NCBI GenBank assembly: GCA_940337035.1 | Contig: CALNHX010001931.1 | Location: 62,001 to 126,000 of the forward strand | Origin: Agriotes lineatus | Lineage: Eukaryota; Arthropoda; Insecta; Coleoptera; Elateridae | DNA: 64,000 nt | Direction: 5' to 3' | Part shown: piece after piece, positions 1 through 9,973 of the stretch | Layout of the letters: every line of letters begins with the position of its first letter | How positions within the stretch are numbered: the stretch's first letter is position 1 | Position numbers and translations under genes: made by a program | Notes under the pieces: generated by a model | The model's input: the letters and a program-made list of their open reading frames with translations, nothing else | What the model was told of the DNA's origin: nothing | Databases searched by the model: none

Positions 1-2027
1 AGTTGATAATATCAGGAAGCAGTAGACAGTGTTACTAATTTTCAATCATGAAACATTGAAATATTAAAAAAAATTCAAGTATTTCACTAAATATATCGAT
101 CAGATGCTTTTTATTAATACGCAGCATTTACGAATTTCCAAGACAATGCATTTAGATTTTGGATGAATCAATGTGGGTGTTTAAGTTGCCTATATACTAT
201 GCTGAATTTTACCATACTTTTCTGGAGACTTCAATGTGATAACCACGGGAGACTTATGTTACAAAAGCTTAGTTGTAAGTTTGAGGTGTTTTTACGAAAG
301 CAGCTTGTACAAGAACATTAGCAGTTGCCTGTCATTTTTAAAGTTGACTTAGCTAAATCGCCAATATAATAGTTTCAGGTGGCCACCTAGCTATTTAATT
401 ATAAAATTCTCATGTTGAAACAATATACTAAAATTAGAAGGAAGCACTAATACAAAGCGGTTGTAATTTTTTCGATTTAGCTATTCAGTTAACAATTTCG
501 TCAATTATTTGATCACTAAATATCATTAACTGCAATTTATGTTCAATATAATTTCGTCAACAGAAGTGTTCACTTATTTTCTAGTCGGTTATCGTGCTCT
601 ATTTTGCCTTTAATTGCTAGGAAACTATCAAATTAGGTTCCGTTCAGGACTGCAACGACTGAGTACTACTAGAGCCACCTACTACTAATATGAGATATTA
701 AATTATTATTGTCTGCAGGAAGCTTTACTAGACAGCCGCAGTTTTATCGACATGACATTTCATGTGGTGTTTTTATACCGGCGTTTTCTGTCTCATGTGA
801 AAAATATGGACGCTTTTTATTTTAAAATTCTTAGCCGGAATTCGATTTTTTTCATTATTGCTGCTACAATTGCCGAAGAAATGTTTTTTACCGGTGTTCG
901 CGTCATATGTAGTACCTATGAATTATGATTAGCGTAGACTTTTCTTCTTCCACAATTCTAAAAACAACAAAGCTTTTCTCTCGTGTGAAATTTCGTATCA
1001 ATCTTCAAATTGGTTTACATTCACAAGTCATGCTTGATAAAAACAGTTTCAATTTCCACCACAACTTTTATGTAAAAGCTTTGCAGTGCAATTGTTATTT
1101 CAGTGGATCCAACAGTGATTGAACTTCCACGAATTTTAAATTAGTTGCATTTCCATAAAAGCGTAAACCTCCAGATTTAAAACTTCAACTTACATTTTTT
1201 TTAAATTTCAACGTAGTTTGTATGGGAGCTTCGTCAAGTAATCCTGTTGTACAGTGAATAATCATTAACAGCTCCAGACTGTAGTTATCTTTTTCATGAT
1301 GCTCCATTCCATACACAGTACAATTATGATTCTATATTACACTAATAGCTATTAACATATCTAGAAATGTTATGAGTATCATAACTGCCGCAGATGTATT
1401 GAAATCCGAGCTCGCAGATTTGCTCAATAGTTTATCGGTTGCTGTATGGTTATGGTTGCCATGTACGGTAATGGACCATTACCGTACAGATCAGTTATGA
1501 TTTACCAGCCTACTTTTGTATATGTAAACAAGGGATTAATATCCTGCAACCGATAAAGATCTATAACTGTAGGTATAATGCCAAGATAAGAAATTAACAA
1601 AAAGTAATTAGACCCATCTTATACTATTAAAAAACGCAGATTTTAAAAAAGAAGAGGATTTGAGGAATTTACGAATCGAATAAATGTAGTTGTAAGCTTG
1701 TAAGCATTTATCAAAAACCAGTTTTCCGCAAACTAAAAAGAATTCGAAAAACACTTATCAAAGACTTTTTGCCACCTGTTAGGTTGGCTTCTAAATGTAA
1801 AACAGCCAACACGGTTAAATAACTTACTTGCGTAATTGCAAATACCACGCTTGACCTGGAAAAACCGAGGGAGTAATAAACAAATTTGGATTAAGGTTAC
1901 AAATGGAATACATGTGTAATTAATGTGTAATTAATCCAATAAAAAGAATTTCCTACCTTCTACTGTGCCGGTGCTTTTTTCGCGAATAACCGTAGCCACA
2001 TCCCCATGTCATAGTTCCAATTGAACG
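1..2027. other. AT-rich non-coding DNA left of the Gypsy element
   Basis: No reading frame here looks like protein: the only ATG frame of note (about 925-1122) has low-complexity composition and no recognisable domain. The stretch holds a short inverted repeat and a perfect palindrome (separate entries) and a duplicated TGTGTAATTAA near 1913-1932. It ends at the AACG target duplication (2024-2027) of the element that starts at 2028. Confidence 0.6.
1432..1557. repeat. small inverted-repeat structure with central palindrome
   Basis: The 12-bp arms TTTATCGGTTGC (about 1432-1443) and GCAACCGATAAA (1546-1557) face each other about 100 bp apart. Between them lies a perfect 13-bp-arm palindrome at 1462-1488 (TGTACGGTAATGG, one spacer base, then its complement). 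The size would fit a tiny MITE, but I see no convincing target duplication. Confidence 0.4.
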
Positions 2028-4399
2028 TGTTAAGATACTTTTGGAGCGTCCCCCGTAGTATTGAACTTGCTAGCTGAATTTTTGAACCTGAATATTTATG
2101 GTTGGCTTTTGCCAATTTTTTGCATGCTTTAAACTGGGTATAATTGGCTATACCTTATTTTTAATTACTCTCCTATAATTATCATGCAGTTTCGTAAGCA
2201 ACCCCTCGTTTAACTACTCATATCTTGCAAATTAGGTTTATTCTTGCTATATTTTTACAAATATTTGGTTACGGCCGCTAGGCAACCGGTGATACAAATT
2301 ATTTTTAACTATTCCATTTGTTGCTAGAGCAATGTTATCTTTTCCTGGAGTCAAACTTGCCTGACTGTTTTTTTTTGGCATCTTCTGGCCCAAATTTTGT
2401 AATCATATGACCTGTGGGCTGGGTTTTTGAATTTTTCGGCTTTCTTTTCAAGCTAAACTGTCGTGCTAGTAGGTTTTTCTCTGCAGCTAAGTGCTTCATA
2501 GCCCTTTGGCAGGGCTCGCCTCTTCGAATAGATTGTTTGAGGGATCTGGAAGCATTTCTGCGTTATCGTGGGCATTCGTAATTAATTGATTAGCTACTTA
2601 CTTGCGTCCCTTCGCTTTTGGCGGATCTCCTGGAACCGACTTTAGCACGCTTCTTTCGGCTCCACCCCAGCTCGAGGTAAGATTAGGCCAGTTTCTTCTT
2701 AATCGGGAATACATTTGGATTCTGTGCGTTTTTAGCCAATTCCCGGTGGGAGTTAAGACACTCCCCATCTGGTTGAAATCCTTCCTGTCTGGAGTAGACC
2801 TACCCCGTTCGACTGCACCCTGCTACAATCCAGTCCGATGCACTGGGCCCCTAAGATGGTCGCATCGCCTGTGAATTTTGCAACTCTTGTGGGCAACGCT
2901 GAAGAGTGAGCAACTGCTTTACACCCACCTGCAAGTCGTTTTGCAGCCTCCATAGCTGGCACTACATCCCACAGCTGCGGCCGTCCTCGTTGCTTCGCTT
3001 GCTTCGCCCAACCACAGGGGAGCAAACGGAGAGGTTAGGTTCTGGTGAACTTTCCTGCAGTCAAGACGTTATTGTAGTTAATATGCATTGCGCCTGTTGT
3101 AACTTATAATTGAATCATACTGTTTCATGCCGTTAGCACTTCGGGCATGTGTGATTTCATCAGCACGGATTGTGCGATAGTAGATTTCGTGCATCGTTAG
3201 TTTAGTAATATTTGTAATTGTGTTATTCTTGTTAGGCCCGCCGCGCAATGACATGCGGTTACCCTCTGCTACTTGCTAAATTGAGGTCATAAGGTTTACC
3301 TGTGTATTGCTCCGTTTGTGCCTTCGGGTCTCCCAATCCAGTGACCTCTGTTATCTTAAAAAATTTATAGAGTAGAACTTGTAGGGCTTTGAGCTTCACT
3401 TGTGTCCTATCTGGACGTCGCTTTTACTCACCCGCTTGCATAAGACACCCGGGTTTGGCAGCATAACACGGTTCGGACGCTTTGAGTTTTGCTGTTTTCA
3501 TGTCAAACGTTCAGCGTGAAGATAGGCACACTACAGTGGCAGTGTCTCGTAAACCCACAACGGGAGCATTGTGATTATTTGCAGATCTCCGCTAACCGAG
3601 TAAGGGGCAAATCCAAGCCTTTGCTATCTTTAGCATGTAAATGTGTGGCCACGCAAACGCACGTTGATTCCGCCCATTAGAAAATTTTTAATATAGATAT
3701 AGAGTCATTTAGGGCTAACCCTCGGGGTTGAAACGTTAGCCAAGGTGGACTTGTATTGCTCTGAGCCGGTATACGCGAAATTTTAAACTCGCTCCGCGAC
3801 TCTCGCTTAATCAATTTAAATTATTTTAATTGTCTCCGCGACGCCTTGCGTACTCTCGTTTCTTTTTAGAGTGTTTGTATCGTCCAACGATTCGCGGCCT
3901 AAATTTAGCTTTACGAATATTTGCATGGTAATATTTATTTTCGGCTCGAAACTTCATTTCTTCTTTTTGCATGCATTTGTTGTAATTTATTTAGATATAT
4001 ATATATTTACATTGAAATTTATAATTGTTACAACGTATGGATACGTATATGTATTTGAACGCCTGCCTGATTTATTATACATTTATGTTTGTATTTGCAC
4101 TATAGTACATATCCACCATTTAATAATAAAGCTGTGATATTTTCTTTGGTGGTTGATTTGATTATTTTTCTTTGTTCTGCTGGAAATTGTCTTTACCTTG
4201 TGCACGGTCCGGCACATGGATTAGAACTGAGTCGAGGACCTGACGCCCTCTCCTTTTTTTTTATTATACTTTTTTAGCATAGCTGGAACCCTGCGACCCT
4301 CGCGGCGAGCTACCCAATTAGGCCGATAGTTACCAGCCGGCAAAATATCAAATATAACTTTCGCCAAAAGGTAAGGCCGACCGTTATCCCCTCCTTACA
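2028..4399 (+). repeat. 5' LTR of element 1 (2372 bp)
   Basis: Begins TGTTAAGATACTTTTGG, ends CTCCTTACA, and matches the 3' LTR almost throughout. An AATAAA at 4125-4130 is followed by a T/G-rich stretch, as expected for the polyadenylation region at the R/U5 boundary. The last ~180 bp contain CGCCAAAAGGTAAGGCCGACC, a good splice-donor-like AAG/GTAAGG. This end block is shared with the otherwise different LTR of element 3. Short ATG frames inside the LTR recur in both copies only because the LTR is duplicated; I do not regard them as genes. Confidence 0.9.
4125..4130 (+). terminator. polyadenylation signal in the 5' LTR
   Basis: AATAAAGCTGTGAT followed by TTCTTTGGTGGTTGATTTG. The same module occurs in the LTRs of element 3 (32156-32161 and 35663-35668), so it is probably the family's cleavage and polyadenylation site. 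Confidence 0.6.
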
Positions 4400-4408
4400 A
4401 AAAGATTT

Positions 4409-4427
4409 TGACGCCCTTGCGTGGGGC
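4409..4427 (+). promoter_or_regulatory. primer binding site (tRNA-Lys type)
   Basis: TGACGCCCTTGCGTGGGGC lies 9 bases after the LTR end. It is a diverged form of TGGCGCCCAACGTGGGGC, the complement of the 3' end of animal tRNA-Lys(CTT), which is intact in element 2. The mismatches suggest decay or a variant primer. Confidence 0.6.
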
Positions 4428-4691
4428 ATGATCGACGCTTGACTAAGTCGTTATTAGGGTACTTGGTGGTACTATGTGCAAATCGAACTGTTAGGGTGTT
4501 AGAATTTATTATTGGCTAGGTGATTTACATTTGGTATTATTTATTGTCGATACTTGTTGGGTATTTACAATTGATTTTTGCTAGTTATAGGTTTGTTTAT
4601 TGCATGCTTAATTACAGGTTCTTGCTTGGATAGTTATAAGTCTAGCTTAAATAAGTTTTTTTTTATCATCTTGTCCTGTTGGAACAGCAAG

Positions 4692-6632
4692 ATGGTATTT
4701 CGTTTAGATGTTAATCGATTGCTCGTCGATGAGCTCGATTATGAGCTTTGAGTTAAAGACATTGTCATTCAGGGCAATGCCCAGGACAAATGTAAATTAC
4801 TTCGTGCCCGTGTGAAGATGGATCTTCTTATGAATGTCACTTTCACTCCCGTGTCTTTGGACGCTACTGAAGAACTTGCGATCTGCGAAGACAAACTTTC
4901 TATTTTAGCTGCCGAAATTGACAGTTGCACCTCTAGGAACTTGGACAATGATGCACAACGTTTAGGTACTCGCCTTCTTCATGTTCAAGGTCGGTTAGGT
5001 CATATTACAGCAGAACCAGATTCCGCTTCTAGGTTGGAGTCCTTGAAGGTTAGATGCGAACAATTAATTGCCGCCTTGGAAGCGAAACTTCAGCTTCACG
5101 GTGATACCCAAGCTCGCAACGACACGACAGCTGCACCGAGTGATTCAAGCTCGGAGAATGGTTCGTTAGTTTTATCTTCGGAAACCCAAATTCGCCCCCA
5201 TAGCTCTGCTGTCACTACGTCTCAGGAAGATGCTGCCTTGCCTGTTCGTTAGACTGCTAATTCGGTTACGTGGAGTCACCCTTTGTTCACTTCACAGTTT
5301 TCTGCCCCTCAGCTTATTCCCTCTAGCTCAGCCATTCAACCTGGCATGTACTTGGATTATCCACCCTTTGCCGATGCCGTCAATCGACGCTCGTCTGCTG
5401 CTGAAGAGGTCAATCATTCTGCGTCATATAGACACACTTCAGCCAATTATTTAGCCATCAATAAATGGAGGATTACCTTCGATGGAGGAAATGGTTTGAC
5501 TAGCTTCCTGGAAGAGATAGAAGAGACTCGTGTAGCTCGAAACGTGTCCAAGGATCAACTTTTTGCTGCTGCCATCAAATTGTTCACTGGCAACGCTCGA
5601 ATTTGGTTTCGTTCCATTCGCAACTCTATCCGTTCATGGGATGAATTGATCATCGCCTTGAAAGCCGCTTTTCTGCCTTGCGACTACGAAACTAGCTTAT
5701 GGGATGAAATCCGTAGTACAACCCAAGGACCCGATAAGTCCGTAACGGTCTACGTCGCTGTCATGGAGAACCTTTTTAGTCGCCTTTCTCGTTTACCTGT
5801 AGAAATGGAGCGCATAGAGATTATGCGTAGGAACTTGCAACCATACTTACAGGCTCAACTGGCTCTCTACTCTCTCACGAGTATCTCGCTACTCAGACAA
5901 CTTGGAAAATTAATTGAAGATGTTAAGGTGCGTGCTTCGAGGTTCAAGAACCCACCTCCGCCTTATCAAGCCCTCGAACCTGACTTGGCTTATCACAAGC
6001 CCCGTTTTGGAGCAAGAGCTGCTGCCATTGAGGAAACTAGTTCCACTTCTAGTCCCTCTGCCGAAGAACAACTCTGCGAGGTTACAGCTGCTCGACCCTT
6101 TGGTGTCTGCTGGAACTGCGGAAAGCCTGACCATCGCATGGCCCAGTGCCCATCACACGGCAAGTCTAAAAAGAGAAACTCTTCTGAAGCCAATGCTGTC
6201 AAACAACCACACACATCGAGCGATTTACCTAGAGAACATCGCATATTGCTTGACTTCATCTTGGGTCACGCCAACAAATATGAGAGGCCCTATCTTCGAG
6301 TGTCTATTTTTGGGAAGGAACTTCTTGGTTTGTTAGACTCCGGGGCGAGCCGTACCATTTTAGGTCGCCAAGGTTGGAACATATTGAAGAACTTCTGCAA
6401 ATTAAGCTCCGATAAACCCACTACCTGCAGTGTTGCCAACGGCGAGAAATGTCAGAGCATTGGTGCACTTACCGTCCCCATCGTCTTGAGGGACCGGGTG
6501 AGAACCTTTGAAGTCCTGGTTATTCCCTCGTTACCACATACACTCATTTTGGGCACCGACTTCTGGAAGAGGATGGCCCTTGTGCCAGATCTTCGCCATG
6601 GGGAATGGACCTTCTCCAAAAGCCTCGGCTGA
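4692..6632 (+). pseudogene. gag: gag-protease frame of element 1, two in-frame stops
   Basis: Structural polyprotein of the Gypsy element, which in functional copies assembles the particle, packages RNA and matures proteins. The ATG at 4692 opens one frame that runs to TGA at 6630-6632, broken by TGA at 4749-4751 (codon 20) and TAG at 5250-5252 (codon 187). Both stops can arise by one C-to-T change (from CGA and CAG). In order it shows: a helical charged N-terminal part (about 4812-5250), a retrotransposon-gag capsid-like region with WFRSIRNSIRSWDEL (about 5600), a CCHC knuckle CWNCGKPDHRMAQC from codon 473, and an aspartic protease with LLDSGAS (catalytic Asp at codon 549) and a downstream ILGTDFW. 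Having the protease in the gag frame rather than the pol frame is a family trait. Stop-codon readthrough at both sites seems unlikely. Alternatively a downstream start such as ATG 4818 could make a shortened product, but it would still stop at 5250. Confidence 0.85.
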
Positions 6633-9316
6633 TGAGCAAATCGCTGCGATCCGTTCGACTGAACACCTCACGAACGACGAGCAAGCTGTGCTTGATCAGA
6701 CTATCAGCGAAGCTTTTTTCCTTGATAGGAGATGGTGTAGGATGTACCCATTTAGTGGAACACGTAATCAAGACGGATGCTGAACCAATTAAGCAGCGCT
6801 ACTACCCAATCTCGCCTGCTTTACAAAAGCACGTGAATGAAGAGCTCGACGATATGTTAGAAAAGGACATTGTGGAACCCTCAACATCCGCATGGTCATC
6901 GCCCATCGTTATGATAAAGAAGAAGGATGGTTCTTACCGCTTCTGCGTAGACTATCGAAAGCTCAATAAGGTGAGACAACCGGATGCCTATCCATTTCCG
7001 TACATCAGCAACATCTTGGACAAGTTACGTGATGCACAATACCTGACCACGTTAGATGTCAAGACAGCTTACTTTCAGGTGCCGGTTTCTGTCGCTAGCC
7101 GCCCGCTGACTGCTTTCACTGTCCCTAATCGTGGGTTGTATCAATTTTGTTACCTCCCGTTCGGTCTTCATACCGCCGCGGCGACTTGGCAATGTCTTAT
7201 CGACCGAGTTATTGGTGCCGACCTAGAACCGTATGCTTTCACATACTTGGATGACGTTATTATCTGCACTCCTACCTTCGAAAAACACCTGGAGGTCTTG
7301 AAGGAAGTCATATCTAGGATCGCCAAGGCCGGCCTAACTTTGAACCGGGAGAAGTGTCACTTTTGTAAGCCCGAATTGAAGTACCTGGGGTACGTCGTCA
7401 ACTCCAATGGTCTGCTTGCCGACCCGGAAAAGGTCGCAGCCATCTTGAACATCCCTAACCCCAAGACGGTCCCAGAGGTTAGAAGAATATTGGGAATGGT
7501 ATCTTGGTACCGGCGCTTTGTGCCCAACTTTTCGTCCGTAGTGTCACCTATGACTCGTCTGCTTCGCAAGAACCAGAAGTTTGTTTGGTCTGAGGAATGT
7601 CAAACCGCATTTGACACCATCAAAGACTGCCTCGTCTCGGCCCCTGTGCTCTCTTGCCCAGATTTCAGTCGGCCCTTCACCATTCAGACGAACGCCTCTG
7701 GTTATGGACTCGGAGCCGTCTTGTCCCAGACGTATCCTGAGGGAGAGAAGGTTGTCTGCTATATAAGCCGTTCGCTCACGAAGAATGAACGGAGGTTCAG
7801 CACAACGGAACGTGAATGTCTCGCGGTACTCTTCGCCATCGAAAAACTTCGCCCGTACATTGAGGGAACTAAGTTCGACGTCGTGACCGACCACTACGCC
7901 CTCAAGTGGTTGCATAATATTAAAGATCCCATAGGACGCATTGCGCGTTGGGCCATACGCCTACAACAATATAATTTCAATGTTATCCATCGCAAAGGCA
8001 AAGACAATGTCGTACCTGACGCTCTATCCAGGTCCGTACCTATTGTCGATGAAGTTACTGAGGACGATGATGTTCAAGACCGTTGGTATGCTCGGATGCG
8101 CCTAAAAATCCGCAACGATCCACAGCGCTATCCTGCTTGGCGCGAGTCAAACTCGCAACTTTATAAACACGTGAGGAGCCCATACCCGGAACTCGTGCAG
8201 GCCGATGAAGACTGGAAAATGGTTCTACCTAAGGACAAACGTTCAGAAATACTACGACGTAATCATGATGATCCTACCTCAGGACATCTTGGCGTTTCGA
8301 AAACCTTAGGTCGTATAGCTCAGAGGTACTACTGGCCCAAGATGCGAACAGACGTTCTGCGCTACATTCGCAACTGCAAGGTGTGTTCCCGCACTAAGCC
8401 TGACCAACGACCACCCGCTGGACATATGGGCGGTCACACAAACATCTCGAAGCTCTGGGAGGTCATCTGTATGGACCTCATAGGACCTTTACCTCGTTCT
8501 TCTCGGGGATATCAGTATATACTTGTAGTGGCTGATTGTTTCACTAAACTTGCTCTTGTATTTCCCCTTTGTAAGGCTACGGCCGCTTCAGTCGTACGTC
8601 ACGTTGAAGAGAACGTGTTTTTATTGTTTGGCGCTCCGAAGAGAATTATCTGCGACAATGGTGTCCAGTTTAAGAGTCGCGAATTTACTGCCTTGGCTAG
8701 GAACTATGGCTGCAGAATAGCGTTTACAGCGTTGTATCACCCTCAGGCAAATCCAACAGAACGCATCAATCGTGTTCTGAAAACAATGCTTACAGCGTAC
8801 GTGTCCGACAAATACTTACAACAAGTTGCCTGTGCCATAAGAACCTCCAAGCATGATGTCACTGGTCATAGCCCCTACTTTTTGAATTTTGGCCGAGAAA
8901 TTACACTCGACGGGAATCCTGAAGAAAGACCTGAAGATGAAAGTCCCGAACTTGGTGTCATAAGGGATGAAAACCCCAACATAAGAGCCCAAGCGCTGCA
9001 ACGATTGTACAAAGAAGTAAAAGTTCGTCTTGCTAGGGCCTACGATCGTTCGAAGGTATACTACAACCTGCGAAGACGACCTGATGAATATCAGGTAGGC
9101 AACTCCGTTTGGAAAAGAAACTTCACGCAATCAGATGCTGCTAACCACTATACTGCTAAATTGGCACCCAAGTTCATTGGACCCTTTATAATTCACAAGA
9201 AATTGTCTTGCTTCATATATCAACTTAAGGATCCAGACGGACGTCTACGCGGGAATTGGCATGCCAAAGACTTGAAGCTCAATAACGCTGTCGACAATGA
9301 TGATGATTTGGTTTAG
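6512..9316 (+). CDS. pol: pol polyprotein: reverse transcriptase, RNase H, integrase
   Basis: Open from 6512 (first ATG 6605) in the frame -1 to gag, overlapping gag up to 6632, so expression would need -1 frameshifting. No textbook slippery heptamer is visible in the overlap; CTCCAAAAG at 6611-6620 is the only loose candidate. Counted from ATG 6605: reverse transcriptase with the catalytic YLDD at 214-217; RNase H with the first catalytic Asp of the usual TDAS replaced by Asn (TNAS, Asn363), while ERECLAV and VTDHYALKWL remain; integrase with an HHCC zinc motif (HDDPTSGH...CKVC), and catalytic D624, D684 and E719 in MDLIGPLP, CDNGVQF and NPTER; then a GPY/F-like C-terminus (FIGPFII). No chromodomain is evident. 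The frame is uninterrupted for 903 codons, so decay is recent, but the RNase H change should impair replication. Confidence 0.93.
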   Translation, partial: SPGYSLVTTYTHFGHRLLEEDGPCARSSPWGMDLLQKPRLMSKSLRSVRLNTSRTTSKLCLIRLSAKLFSLIGDGVGCTHLVEHVIKTDAEPIKQRYYPISPALQKHVNEELDDMLEKDIVEPSTSAWSSPIVMIKKKDGSYRFCVDYRKLNKVRQPDAYPFPYISNILDKLRDAQYLTTLDVKTAYFQVPVSVASRPLTAFTVPNRGLYQFCYLPFGLHTAAATWQCLIDRVIGADLEPYAFTYLDDVIICTPTFEKHLEVLKEVISRIAKAGLTLNREKCHFCKPELKYLGYVVNSNGLLADPEKVAAILNIPNPKTVPEVRRILGMVSWYRRFVPNFSSVVSPMTRLLRKNQKFVWSEECQTAFDTIKDCLVSAPVLSCPDFSRPFTIQTNASGYGLGAVLSQTYPEGEKVVCYISRSLTKNERRFSTTERECLAVLFAIEKLRPYIEGTKFDVVTDHYALKWLHNIKDPIGRIARWAIRLQQYNFNVIHRKGKDNVVPDALSRSVPIVDEVTEDDDVQDRWYARMRLKIRNDPQRYPAWRESNSQLYKHVRSPYPELVQADEDWKMVLPKDKRSEILRRNHDDPTSGHLGVSKTLGRIAQRYYWPKMRTDVLRYIRNCKVCSRTKPDQRPPAGHMGGHTNISKLWEVICMDLIGPLPRSSRGYQYILVVADCFTKLALVFPLCKATAASVVRHVEENVFLLFGAPKRIICDNGVQFKSREFTALARNYGCRIAFTALYHPQANPTERINRVLKTMLTAYVSDKYLQQVACAIRTSKHDVTGHSPYFLNFGREITLDGNPEERPEDESPELGVIRDENPNIRAQALQRLYKEVKVRLARAYDRSKVYYNLRRRPDEYQVGNSVWKRNFTQSDAANHYTAKLAPKFIGPFIIHKKLSCFIYQLKDPDGRLRGNWHAKDLKLNNAVDNDDDLV

Positions 9317-9973
9317 TCCACGTCTTTTTGGGAGGTTGGTTTGGGGACGTCGGACGGAACCTTGGGACCCAACTCACCTTTCCTTTTTCTCGAATTGGAG
9401 TCCCGACCTAAACATCTGGTCCCTTAATTTCTCGCATCTTTCTCTGTCTAATTTTTTTTCCTTGTTTGAAAGGGATGTTCCCTTTTTTTGCTGTGTTCGT
9501 TCTCTTTATACTTCGTGTTATTTTGGATATCCGTTCTATCTTCCGTCATTTGGAGATAGCGTCAGTGCTGTAGGTCGATCCTGGGGCTAAGTACTTAACC
9601 CTTGGTTGAGGTTGGTTCTCCTTTCCCTTCCTTCTTCTGTGTCGTTCGCTTTCCTGTCTCCCACTCCGCATTTTTCCGAGGTGTTTGCGTTTCGGGTGCA
9701 TCTTTGTTGCAACCTGACGTAACCTTCCCTTCCACCGGCGCAGCTCACATCACCTTGCAGTGACGGAAGAGGTTGGTGTCTAGTTGTTTTCGATGATGTG
9801 CTTGAACTCTTATATCCTCTCTTCCTGTCTACTCTTTTAAGTCCTCTGTTTCTTCCCTTTGTATTTCTTTCCGGCAGGCATCGTTTTTTTTTTTGGGCAA
9901 TTCGGTATTGATGGCAGTTGTATGGTCGGGTAATTCTGGGTTAATTTACCCTCTTTTTTGTGGGGGGAGAATT
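9317..9973 (+). other. 3' non-coding interior of element 1, with purine tract
   Basis: No envelope or other conserved protein is visible; the frames present are short and T-rich. The purine tract GTGGGGGGAGA (about 9960-9970) lies directly before the LTR start at 9974. Blocks such as GTCATTTGGAGATAG (about 9545) recur in the 3' interior of element 3 near 33833, showing common origin. Confidence 0.7.

Noticed and set aside
2602..3680. Short overlapping frames on both strands inside the 5' LTR of element 1 (repeated near 10656-11573)
   Set aside because: They appear twice only because the LTR is duplicated, are shorter than 100 codons and resemble no protein family.
4749..5252. Programmed readthrough of the two gag stops
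   Set aside because: Two different stops in one frame, each one C-to-T step from a sense codon, are more simply mutations. Comparison with other copies would be needed to reopen the idea.
7544..7915. 123-codon minus-strand frame within pol
   Set aside because: Shadow of the RNase H region of the plus-strand pol gene.
9297..9590. Frame after pol as a possible envelope gene
   Set aside because: Only 97 codons and T-rich; no signal peptide plus fusion or transmembrane layout that fits an envelope protein.
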